From positions 620,001 through 684,000 of the forward strand of contig MARA01000003.1 of NCBI GenBank assembly GCA_001792895.1: DNA of 64,000 nucleotides, in the 5' to 3' direction. Origin of the DNA: Lentinus brumalis. Its lineage: Eukaryota; Basidiomycota; Agaricomycetes; Polyporales; Polyporaceae. Of the stretch, positions 22,335 through 33,300 are shown piece after piece; position 1 is the stretch's first letter, and each line of letters opens with the position of its first letter. Below the pieces are notes generated by a model that made no database searches, was not told the DNA's origin, and worked only from the letters and a program-made list of their open reading frames with translations. The position numbers and the translations under genes were made by a program.

Positions 22335-25300
22335 CTACTTGAAGCCCATCCGCCTGGCGTACTCCTTCTCCTCGTGCTGCGTAAGCTCGTCCGTACCAGT
22401 CCAGTTCGCCGAGCTCGTACGCGCCCTGAAGCGGCTGTGCCGCGTCCTGAAGATCTCCTCCATCCGTAGCGGCCCAATCCGCCCAAAGATGTCGTCCGGG
22501 TTGATCGTGCTCTGCTGCTGCAGCGCCGCCGCAATGTCGGGGCTCTTCGCCCAGTCCGGCAGGTCACGCTTCGGCCGGTCCTCGTCATCCGAGTCCGAGT
22601 ACTCGCTGTTGATGTCGGGTAGCTCGATGGTCTCACTCGCCACGCGCGGTTCTTGGGAAGGGGGCCCTGGAGCCTTCCGAGTCGGCTGCGGGTAGCTCGA
22701 CTCCTGGACGTCGCGCTCCTTGCCTTTGCCCGTCGCCGGAGGTGGCGGAGGGATCTTGATGTTGCTAGACGAAGGCGCGTGCTTGACAGACTTCAGTGGC
22801 GCCTTGCCAGCCCCAGGCGTAACAGGGTTGGATGAGCCAGCAGTAGGCTGCTTGAGGGCAGACTTCAGCGCGGGCTTCGAGGCAACACGAGGCAGAGCCG
22901 TGTCCTTCTTGTCCTTGGATGGCGGCTTCTGCGACGTAGGGACAGCAAGCTTCCGCTTCGTAGTGTCGTCATCGTTCTGCGCAGTTTGATTGGTATCACA
23001 GAAAGGACGTTGTCGAGAATACTGAACCTCACCTTCTTCGTAGTCGCAGCTGTGCTTCGGAGGGGACGCTTGTCTGTGTGCTCTTCGCGCTCGCGCTTGC
23101 GACGCTCTGCCTCCTCTTTGATCTTGCGTTCCTCTTCTGCGGCACGGGCCTTCTCTTCCTCTGCCTTGCGCTGCATGGCCTGTTGGCGGCGAGCCTCCAT
23201 TTCTTTGAGGCGATGCGCCTTCTTCTCCTGCTCCTCCTGTTGCTGTTGGAGCCATGTCAGAAAGGGCTGGATATCGTTGGGGACTGATACAACAGACCTT
23301 CTTTGCTGCGGCAGCAGCCAGCTGAAGGCTCTTCACCTCGGGCTTACCCTTCTTGCCGCCGCCTAGCACGCTGCTGACGAGCTTGCTCGCATGTCCGAAG
23401 AAGCCCAAAGTAGACTGCGAGGACGATGTGGATGCCATAGACTGCTGGCTGTCGCTGCGAGCCTGCTGGGTAGGTTTCTGTTGTTCCAGCAAAAGCCACG
23501 TAAGTCCGCAGAGTTGACACAAACCGCGAGTGCACTCGTACCTTGACAAGCTTGATCGTTGACTTGCCAGCGAGAATAGCATCCTCAAGGTCATCCTTCT
23601 CCGGGTCCTCAAGGTCTTCCTGGACATCCTCGTCCTCATCCTCATCCTCGTCGATCTCCATCGCCATGTCAGCTTCGCAGTCGTCGTCAGCGTCCGAGGG
23701 CTGGTGTGCAGCAGCAGCGGCAAGCCGTTCCGCGAAGCCCTGCTCGGACTCGGGCTCCTCCTTCTCTTCCTCCTCTTCCGCTACCTCTTTGCTGGACGGC
23801 AGGGATGACAGTGAGCTCGTAGGCTGCATCAAGCCAGTATCACCGCCCTTCTGACTCGTGCTTTGACTGGGGTATGTGCTCCACGTCATCGTATCGTCCT
23901 TGAGCTGCTCCGGGTTCGCGCTTGTGAACCCGAACGGCGTCCACATGTGGTTCCCGGCGAACTTCTCGTCGACGCCCCAGCTGTCGTCCGGATCCAGTTC
24001 GTCGTTGTCGTCAGTCTTCTGCTGCGATTGTGACTGGGCGGCGGAGTAGGACGTATCCTGTGTGGATGGCATCCATGCCGGCGACGCGTTCGTGCGGTCG
24101 AAGACGATATCGGAGAAGATGCTTGCCTTGCTGCTTTGGGCCGAGATAGGCGCAAACTTCGGGCCCATCCCCAGAGCCATGGTCGCAGGGATGGAGAAGG
24201 GATTCGTCGTGGGCAGCTTGAAATCACGAACCGGTGCAGGAGCATCTGAGCGGGCCGCAGTTTGAGCGGAAGCGCCCGCGGGAGCGGGTGCAGGAGCAGG
24301 AGGCTTGGAGAAGACTGGGCCAGCAGGTGGTCCGTTGAAGCTGATAGTGCGTGCACGAGGAGGCGTGTGCGGAGGGGTGGTGGACACGCTCGTATCGGCG
24401 GTCGCAGGTGCATCTCTGCGCTTCTCTGTGCCCTTGCTGAGGGTAGACGGGATCAGGTCGGAGACACTGAGCCTACGTTCGGACTCCTTCGGTGGTGCGG
24501 AAGCAGGAACTGTCGGTGGTTGCTCGGGCGCAGATTGCTCTTCGGAGGCCATAGCAACGTCTTCGGAGTCATTCGCGACACCCATCTCGAGCTTGTGTCT
24601 CTCGGCGACACGAGCCTCTGCTTTCGCTCTTGCTTCGGCGAGTGCCGCCGCAGCATTCCCTCCTAGAGATTTGCCCGTACTCTTACCAGAGCGCGCAACA
24701 TAGTTTTTCTTCAAGAGCGTGGTGAGCATGTCGTCGTCGTCGTCGTCTTGCCCGGGCGTGACGCAACCTGGCGCCGGCATGGAACCATTCGACTGCTGTG
24801 CGATGGCATCGCGTGGCTAGTGATGTAACTTCAGATGATATAAGAGGCGTTGAAGAAAGTGAAAGACATACCGAGTCCTGATTGATCGCCTTGCCCTTTC
24901 CTTTCTGGTCGCTGGGCAGCTCGCCTTCACGCCCAGAGAGCTTAGGGACCTTGGCAATCCGCTCCTCCTCTTCCTCGAGCGACTTGAGGATAGCAGCGGC
25001 ATTCTCCCTGGCAACCTCGAGCATGTCACTGCTCTTTCTCTTGTTCGCGTTGGAGGTCGTCCCGCCTGCTCCAAAAGTACTCGCCCGCTTCGTCGTGTTC
25101 TCAAGTGCCTTTGTCTCGCGAGCCTTCGATAGCCATGATGTCGAAGTTCGTTTCACAGCGGTAGGAGGTGCAGAAGGAGCAGCGCCGACTGTCAGTGTTG
25201 GCTCACCAGGGGTACGCAGCGACTTGCGCAGAGGAGAAGGGGCGGGTACCCCGGCAAATTGGGGAATACTGGGCTTACGAGACAGACCAGGAATGGGACC

Positions 25301-26478
25301 GGAAGGCTCGCCACGCAGGGGCATTGTGTACTCCTCGTGGTTAGAGCTGTTGGCCGGAAGAGGCGCTGTATGCGAATATTCATCCTCCACGGGGACGGGC
25401 GGGAGCGATACCTTGGGAAGGGGGGCTGTGTGGAACTCGGCAGTGCGGGCAGAGGTGGGCTCTGGCTCTGATTCACGGGGACTGAGAGGAATGGAGTGGA
25501 ACGTGGCTGCAGACATAGATGTCACATCACCATGTACAGGTTCCTCGTCCTGTCCAACGTTGTCGTCAACGTCGTCCACGACCTCCTCTTCCATTTCGAC
25601 ATCATGGGTTGATCCTGTGACAGCGTCGTGGAACACCGTCTCGTTCGGCTTCGCGGGATCCATGGCGTTGGCGCGGTCATAATAGGGTACAGGTGAGGCG
25701 GAGACGCGACTTCTCTCTGCCGACTCGTCGTCTTCGGCAATGATAGAAAGCTCCTTCCCGGAATCTTGGGGCGCAAGACGAGAGGCGTCGCGATCAGATG
25801 TGTCAACTGAAGGCTGTATGCTCTCGAACACAGGGCCAGTGGGAGGTGAACGCGCGTCGGCGACTTGAATCGTCTCGTGGACCTTCACCGGACTATCCGC
25901 GATGGTAACGATCCTGGGATTCTTGAGCTTGTTGAACGACTCCGATGCCGGAACAGGATGCCGGTCCTCAGAATGTGAACGCAGCGGTGCAGGTTTTCGG
26001 GTCTCTTTCTCTGCGTCTCCGCTGACCTTAGCTTGTAGGAGAGTCTTGTGGAAGTCATTGATGGGTTCACGGTTCTCCTTCGTGGCGCCATCCTGCCGAT
26101 TATGAATGAAGTATTGCGGGCCACTGGAGCGTGTACACTTACTTCAAATGACATAGATATGACCGACTGTGACTTGGCAGCGGCAGCGGTTGCTGCACGC
26201 GTTCTTGTAGGCGCGTTCTTCTTGCGTCCGGGTGTCTTGAGGAGTTCAATGACCGGTCTATAGCCATACATTAGCAAAGGCCAGGCAGGCCGCAAACACG
26301 GCACGTACTCTTTCTTAGGTCCCTCTAAGAAGTCCTCCAAGTAGTTGTCGAGCCAGTCGAAGCCTTCCCTCTGTATCTGCTCGCAGAGGAACTGTCGTCC
26401 GGGGTCCTTCGCCATCGTAAAGCGGATCGTGTTGCACCAGGCGATGACGCCTGGCTCTCCAGGCCTTGAGCCGTCCAT
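22335..26478 (-). CDS. INCENP/Sli15, chromosomal passenger scaffold
   Basis: Scaffold of the Aurora B (Ipl1) chromosomal passenger complex, acting at centromeres and the spindle midzone. The N terminus (VIAWCNTIRFTMAKDPGRQF, then FDWLDNYLEDFLEG) matches the centromere-targeting box that binds survivin/borealin. A long low-complexity, Ser/Pro/Thr-rich middle with basic patches follows. About 150-250 residues before the end is a charged coiled coil (EARRQQAMQRKAEEEKARAA and on). The C terminus is a textbook IN-box: ELPDINSEYSDSDDED, LPDWAKSPDIAAAL and INPDDIFGRIGPLRMEEIFR. The gene has several introns (for example near 26310, 26130, 24860, 23520, 23270); not every border was fixed. Identification rests mainly on the two ends. 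Confidence 0.92.
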
Positions 26479-26745
26479 TGCTTGACGTGGAATAATGAGA
26501 AGATGAGAGGTAGTGCCCGAGGAGTCGCGTTGAGGGAGGTGGAAGGAAGGGCGACTCGGTTGAGGCGCGGTGGTTGAAAGACGCGTCAGTCAGGTGACTG
26601 TGTCGCACAACTAGCGCCAAGCGCCTTCGCTTCAAAGTTGGGACTCGGGAGGCTCTCAGACTCTCACTAGTGATCTTACTCATGTGTACGAGAACACGAC
26701 GGTTGCAAGCGCTGTTACTATGAGTAGCGTTTTGCTGATTCTGGC

Positions 26746-27640
26746 TTGGACTCTCTCAGTCCATTAGGGAGATGGTGCGATCAATATGCGAGCGTGGTAA
26801 CGAACAGGGCATACGCCATGGGCGATGCTACAACCTGGGAGGATGAGGAGCTCGTCAAGAACGTCGCGGCTATCCCATCGGAGGTGAGTTTGAAGGTTAA
26901 CCGGTTCGACATCTATGCTCTGTCATATGCATGCGGGTGTACATATGGTGAACGCGTCATCCATACTGACGCACTCTTGTGCTGATCCTTACGAGCTCCA
27001 GAGTTTCTCTACTGTGCATTTTCTTGCCATGGCCTTGCATCCCGAGGTGCAACGGAAAGCACGAGCTAACCTCGAGGCTATCGGTGGCTTGGACCATCTT
27101 CATAATCGACGCGACTGCCGTATATTGGTGCAATCCTCACGCTCGAGCTTGCAAATCACCTCGCGGAAGACAATGAATACAACGGATGTCACATCCCAAA
27201 GGGCTGCATTGTGTTAAGCGATATACGCTTCAAGTTTACCGTCTAGAATGAGGTGCTGTCCACGATCCCTGAGAGGACAATGTCACATAACTCGAAGACT
27301 TGCTAGAAATCAGACGTATCAGTGCCGCATCGCTACTTCAACAGCGACGGCTCGTGGGTTACGGACGTCCTTGATCCTGCCAATTTCGCCCTCGGGTTCG
27401 GCAGAAGGTGCGGCCAATGTGGAGCCTACGCTTCAACACCTCACGTCCAGAGGTGCCGCAGAGGTCGTGTCCAGCTCGTCACTTCGCCATGGCGTCGCTT
27501 TGTATCCATGTCGCGCTCACCTTGCACGTCTTCAATGTACGCCCCAAACGAGACTCCGACGGGAAATCAGGGCCAATCAAATTGAATCCGGTGTCTGCAG
27601 TGATCTCGTACGCAAGTTTCCAGAGGAGTATAAATCACAT
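26746..27640 (+). pseudogene. decayed cytochrome P450 (C-terminal part only)
   Basis: Remnant of a fungal P450 monooxygenase. In order, in changing frames, I see ATTWEDEELVKNVAAI (26840-26880, I-helix lead), FSTVHFLAMALHPEVQRKAR (27005-27065), a YWCNPH remnant of the RWNP loop (about 27120), LANHLAEDNEYNGCHIPKGC (27148-27210), DVLDPANFALGFGRR (27364-27405), and FNVRPKRDSDGKSG near 27530 with the family's C-terminal strand. The heme loop reads LGFGRRCGQCG; one codon is missing before the Cys, so the axial ligand is out of register. No intact ExxR is found, and the N-terminal 250 or so residues are absent. Several frameshifts cannot be explained by introns. Clearly non-functional. Confidence 0.82.
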
Positions 27641-28496
27641 AGAGAATGATGAACTCGCCCTCTTGCCTGCAGGTACCCAGCAAAGTTTCGAAACGACATA
27701 GCTCAAGCTTTGCATGATACAGCGCAGTGTCCCCACTGCTGCCTTGTGATGCAGACATGTGGCACCATGGTAGTTGCGCTGGATGCATTGACGGAGGGCC
27801 CAACTTGATCATACCCATGCACCGTATGTCGACGCGGCCAGGAGATGGAAGATAACCATTATCAATATGTAGTGTACTAGTCAGGCAAGTTCGCAATCAG
27901 TAAGAAGTCGACGCGCGGGATCCAGGAGCACGCACGATATACATCTGAGCCACCCTCGTGTGCGCCTCAGGCCTCCGATGACCTGGACCTCTTCCACCCT
28001 ACGTTCAACTCCCTGTAACATGTTGGACACAGGTTGTGGGCGAGCTTGGGCGAGCCGCACGCTGGACAGTGCACCAAGTCTGCGAAAATCTCGTGTCACT
28101 ACCAGTCGTGGTAAACCCATGACGCTACACACTTTGCTTGTCCTTCAGTCCCTTGTTGGCACTGCGCATCGCTTTTCGCGAGTGTGATGTCTTCTTCTTA
28201 GGGACGGCGAGAAGCCATGACGGGAAGAGCTCGAGGAGCGAGGGGAGTGATGGGATGGCCCAGGTGAATGGCTTTGGCGTGGCGAGGAACGCGGGGACAA
28301 ATGCCGCAGCAAGAGATATGCGAGACAGAGGGAGCCGTGCAGCAGAGAGCCATGAGCGGGACTGCTGGAGGGCCAAAGCTGCCGCCATGATGGTCGCGGT
28401 GAGAGAGGGCGCTGTGTCCGTTGAGCGTCTAGCCGCGACGTCTTTCGCGGTCGGAAACCTGAGACTCAGAGTCACTGCCGACCACCACCGTCCACG
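27641..28496. other. intergenic between P450 relic and NDUFA5
   Basis: No gene is supported. Long open frames on the minus strand here (28829-28125) are the mirror of the NDUFA5 exon and its leader. Confidence 0.6.
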
Positions 28497-28951
28497 ATGT
28501 TCCGCCTCACCCGCCCTCTGTTCAACGCGGTCACGAAGCAGTCTACGGGCATCACCGGCCTCCGAGTACACCATGATCCGCTGCCCGCGCTGAAGAAGAC
28601 ATACGAGGCAACCCTCCAAACCCTCTCCGCTATTCCCCAGACTTCTGTCTACCGGCAAGGCACGGAAGCCCTCACGCTGCACAAGCTGAAGGTGCTCGAA
28701 CGCGCGAACGGGGACATCGCCGCGTTGGAGAAGGAGCTGGACGAGGGACACGTTGAGGAGTCGCTGGAGATTGCGCAGGACGAGCTCAGCGTAGCTAACA
28801 AGATGCTTGAGTGGAAAGCGTAAGCGCATTCAATTCCCTCTGTGCCCATTTATCTCACAGTGTTCACAGATGGGAGCCTCTCGAGGAGAAACCAGAACCC
28901 GGCCAGTGGCAGTACTTTGGGAACGAGGCTACTGCGTCGACATCGTCATGA
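28497..28951 (+). CDS. mitochondrial complex I subunit NDUFA5 (B13/29.9 kDa)
   Basis: Accessory subunit of the peripheral arm of NADH:ubiquinone oxidoreductase. Exons 28497-28819 and 28870-28951 give 134 residues. The conserved stretch is TTGI-type VHHDPLPALKKTYEATLQTL followed by LSAIPQTSVYRQGTEALT, which defines the family; helices with many Glu/Lys follow. The C terminus WEPLEEKPEPGQWQYFG is also conserved. A short N terminus (MFRLTRPLFNAVTKQST) may act as a mitochondrial presequence. Length and splice phase are normal. Confidence 0.94.
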
Positions 28952-29117
28952 CTGGTGCACATAGATGATGTATCCGTTCCTGACGCCCTATAGACTGATG
29001 GTGATTGCGTACGGGTGTGCCATGGTAAATATTGCAGGCAAAACGACTGTCGTCTTGGACGCTTGTACAAAGTCACAAAGTGCACGCCAGGGCCAAGGTC
29101 AAGCCTTTAGAGCGTGC

Positions 29118-29122
29118 AAAAA
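29118..29122 (-). terminator. Pol III T-run after tRNA-Ser
   Basis: TTTTT on the tRNA strand, 21 bp past the tRNA 3' end; the first run of four or more T downstream. Confidence 0.6.
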
Positions 29123-29142
29123 GCAACAACCTTTTATGGGAT

Positions 29143-29235
29143 CGCTGACAGCAGGATTTGAACCTACGCGGGCAATGCCCAAGTGATAGTGAAACGAATT
29201 CAAATCACTCGCCTTAACGACTCGGCCATATCAGC
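29143..29235 (-). tRNA. tRNA-Ser(UGA) with 11-nt intron
   Basis: On the minus strand the 7-bp acceptor stem GCTGATA pairs with TGTCAGC, followed by a G discriminator. The A box (TGGCCGAGTCG) is present, as is the T-arm GTAGG-TTCAAAT-CCTGC containing the B box. The anticodon stem AGTGA/TCACT encloses TTTGAA, an 11-nt intron (TTCGTTTCACT) at the canonical position after base 37, and A. That makes the anticodon UGA. The long variable arm GGGC-ATT-GCCC is the class II mark of serine and leucine tRNAs. Mature length of 82 nt before CCA is normal for tRNA-Ser. Confidence 0.92.
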
Positions 29236-29371
29236 TTGTGGTACTCGGCGCTGCACAAGATCATGTCGCACGGGTTCCCTCGTAAAGGTGCTGAGCGGCA
29301 GCGCGAAGTTGTGCTTGGGTCGGAAACCTTGTACCTTCTCCTCCTCTGCCCGCCCAGGGTGCCCGTCAGCA

Positions 29372-30007
29372 ATGGACTCTCTAATACCATTCACAACTTC
29401 CGGATCTCTTGTGGATTGCGTCGACAGTACGTCTATCCGAAGTCCACCTACTCGAGGTGCACCCTGAGCCCATATGCCTTGCCAATCCCCACTGCCCACC
29501 CCATGATTCGTCCTCTTGGCTCCGGTTAGGGAAGATGCTCGTGGTTCTGCGAGATGGGCGGAAGCTTCAAGGGGTCTTGAGGTCGTATGATCAATTCGGT
29601 GAGTACCATGCTGCACCGACGTCTTTAACAGACTTGTTGACAGTCTGTGTGCCGCAGCCAACCTTGTCCTGGAGGACACCGTGGAACGAATATACCACCA
29701 GGACGTCTTTGCCGAGGCATGGCGAGGGCTCTTCCTCATTCGTGGAGAGAATGTGGTGCTATTGGGCGAAATCGTGAGTGCTACATACGTCTCACACGTA
29801 CGTTGTGTATGCCGAGCAGACGACACTCCTCCATAGGATCTTGACCAGGAAGATGAAGTTCCACTTCGTCAGGTAGAATGGACCGTCTTGGAGCCGTATC
29901 ACCAGCAGGACGTCGCCAATAAGAAGACGCGTGAAGACGTCAAGTCGCAGGTGCTATATGAGCAGAAGGGCTTCTGCAAAGAGGGTGGCGAAGGGGACGG
30001 ATACTAA
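29372..30007 (+). CDS. LSM1: Sm-like protein LSm1 (mRNA decapping)
   Basis: Subunit specific to the cytoplasmic LSm1-7 ring that binds deadenylated mRNA 3' ends and promotes decapping with Pat1. Exons 29372-29426, 29530-29598, 29658-29773 and 29837-30007 give 136 residues. Sm1 motif: [20 protein letters not shown] has D and G in their Sm positions, then [16 protein letters not shown]. Sm2 motif: [17 protein letters not shown]. The C-terminal helix region ([18 protein letters not shown]) is characteristic of LSm1. Note that the first residue after exon 1 is Arg (GAC A|GG), so the mature text reads DRKMLVVL. Divergent from the tRNA gene. Confidence 0.93.
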
Positions 30008-30303
30008 TGAATATGCCAGGGCCCGACGAGAGGAGCACTTCTTCTACCATCTTTCTTGTCGATGCACTCCATACATAGGCAGATTCATTACGCCAGGGAG
30101 GCATTTGAACTTGTTGTATTTATGTCATCGTCTTCGTGTCCACTGCACTTCATATCGAGTTTACCACACATACGGCGGCCGATGCGCTGCCTGAAGGATA
30201 GAATCGGTAATTACTGACGAGTAGCAATATTGTGAAGGCAACATGACATGTACAGTATGAGTATCGTCCGACATCTATGTCCAAGTAGCAGTAATATGAT
30301 ACA

Positions 30304-33300
30304 CTAGTTCTTCTGCTTCCCCTTCCTGCCAGACGTCCCGTTGGGTTTAGCCTTGACCCCATCGGCCTGGTGCCCATTCAGCAGCTGGAGAGGTACCATT
30401 GTCTTCCGCACAGGAAGGCTGATCGCATCCTCGAGCTGACCGCGTATCTCGCGTTCCTTAGCAGTCAACGCCGAGATCGCATCCTCCTTCGCCTTCCTGT
30501 CGAACTCGAACTCGCTTGTGCGAAGCTTCTGCCACCTGGGGTAGGTGAAAATCATTGAGTTTGCGGCCAGATGCCATGAATCAAACACGTACCCGGCATG
30601 ACGAGGACACTTCCTCACACCTCTGCACCACCACTCGCCGGCCTCTAATGTGCCGTCGACATGCATGGCATCCACGCCATTTGGCTGTGCATGGCCCTCC
30701 TGGTAAGAGTCGAGGATAGCTCTGCCGTAGTCTGCGTAATCCTCGTCGTCCATACACAGCCGCTGATCCCAGCCACATTCATTCTTCAGGCTGTCCGCGC
30801 GAGCGGACGCAAGGTGAAGGAGCTTCTGTCGCCACACGATGACTTCGAGGTCCTTCTTGACCTCCTCGCGTTTCGGCGCGAGCTTATCCAACTGAGCCTG
30901 TAGACGAGCGATCTTCCGATCTCGCTGTGTCTTCGTCGGCTGTTGCACCTCGTGCGCCTCCTGGATGAGGTGGCCAAGTGTGGCGCCAGGACGCTTCTCA
31001 TCCTGGGACGCACCATCGGGACTCCCAAGGACTTGCACCTTGACAACAACGCCCTCGCGTTGTTTGGTATCCTTGACGCTCGCCCAGAGTACGGCTTGAC
31101 TACCGCCCCAACCTTCAATTCGACGCTGCATGTAGGCGATACCGCACTCGTCCGAGCAGAACTTCGAGAATGCGCCACGAGCGGGTTTATGGCAGGCGTC
31201 AGAAGAGGATGGACGTGGGTGCTTTAAGCCCGCCATACAACGTGCTTTGTAGGTGGTCTTGAGCGACAGATTGGGATTGGCTGCATTGTTCGTGCGTCAG
31301 TGACGGTGAGTGACTGTGACGATGTGCATCCGTGCTTACCCATAACACAAGGCGGACACACGAACTGGTCGATGAGGTCGACCTCCAAGTCGTCGATGTT
31401 CAAGCACTGGGTATGATACCACTCGTCGCACCTGCCAGGTCGGTTATATCTTCATTCTCGCTGTAATGATGAGCAACACATACCTGTCGCAAGCAATCAT
31501 GACCTTGTCCTCATCGTAGCTTGTCTTGCAAATACAATACAACTTGTCATCGACCACCTCCTCTTCCGACGCTTCCTCCTCCTCAGGCTGAGGCGCAGGT
31601 GGCGGCTTGATTTTCGGTGGAGGTTCCGCAGGCGTAGGCATTTCGGACACTGAGCGAGATCGTGAAGCGCCAGTGGCCGTAGATACTCCTCGTTTCGCTG
31701 CGACTGCGGCTACTGCAGCGTTCGCCGCTGCAGACTTCTTGCCCTTAGCCTTGGTCACAGTGGCGCTGCCAGACGGAGTGAGTCGGCCGGATGATCCAGC
31801 AGCGCTATCCTTCTCGCCGATGGCTTTCGCTGCCTTGGACTTCGCGACCGGTCGTGGTTTGGGCTTGGGCTTGGGCTTCTCCTGCGCCTTGTCTGGCACC
31901 TCCTGGGGTCGCTCCTGCGTTTCCTCCGCCTTCTCCTGCGTCTTCTCCTTCTCCTTGGCGATAGGCTAATGGAAGAACGACGATCAGTCGTGTGCGTGGA
32001 AAGGGCAAGACCAACGTTACCTTCGGAGCCGACTCCTTCTTCTTCATGCTCGCAGACACACTCGTGCCTTCCACTTTGGCGCTGCTACCTGCCTTGTCCC
32101 TCTTCGACACGTTTTGCTGTGCAGCAGGTTTGGCTACCTGTGCTGGAGGCGATATCGACACAGGAGGCACCGAAGTCGAAAGGATAGGTGGTAGTGGTGA
32201 TGGTGGTGGTGGTGAAAGGGCGGCGGCTATAGGTTCCTTGGCCACAGGATCTTTGAAAAGGGGAGGCAACTCAAGACCAACGGTGGCCGTGGACATGTGG
32301 GACGCTTTGGCCGACGGCGCGTGATGCAAATGAGGATGCGGATGGGAATGGGAGTGTGTGTGGCGAGGCTGGTCATCGACCAAGCTAAGTAACTCATCGT
32401 CCAGTTCGTCGCCCATCGAGACATCCGGGTCAACGTCTCTATCGGGCGCTGCATTGGCTGCCAGATCGAATTCAAGCCCAAAGTCCGTATCTGCATCCGA
32501 TTGAGGAGAGCGCGGTACATGTGCGACGTCGTCCTCATGCACCGGAGAGATGCCGTCAAGCTCTTGCTCGAGCAGAGCGGTTGGCGTAGGTGATCGGGGA
32601 GGGGTCGGCGCCTCCTTGTGCCGATGTGCTCGCTTTGAGGGCGACAATATGGGTGGGCTGTCCTTGACGGGAGGAGGAGGAGGAGGAGGAGAGCCGTCCG
32701 AGAGATACGGCGTGCGCGGCGGCTCTTCTGGAGCAGGGGAGGAACGACGTGAATCGCGCGCGGGAGAGTCTGCATAATGCTCCAATAACCACTCGTGAGG
32801 ATCCTCCTGACGACGGTGCTCAGGATGGGAGTGTGTCTGTGCTCCTTCGTGGCTGCTAAGATGACTGACCGCAGGAGGGGAGATATACGATGTTTCACCG
32901 AATACGTGCTTCATTGCTGCCGGTCTTGGCAGTGTCGACAAATCCTCCTCTGCTTTGGTCACAATCCTTGATACCGCGGAGACGTCATCAGAACGAGCAG
33001 CTGGCTCTGCAGGCACACACGTTGTCCCCTCCGTCTCTGGTGATACTGGCCGTGCCTCGACCGCAACGTCCAAAGAGCCGGATGGGACTTCCGGTGCCGG
33101 TGACATCGAGATTGCAGGTGCGTCCACTGGAGCTGAACGCACGGGGACATCTGGTGTGTTTGGGAACGATTGCACTGGTACATCACGGACTTCCTGAACG
33201 CTCTCCGGAACTGGGTGCATTTCAACGTCCTCCGGTTCCGCTGGGGCTGGCGACATGGGGACGTCCTGAGGCAGCTCTGCGACAGAAGGCATCGGAACAG

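Noticed and set aside
24882..25682. A 266-codon frame on the plus strand
   Set aside because: Antisense to the INCENP low-complexity middle; no independent support.
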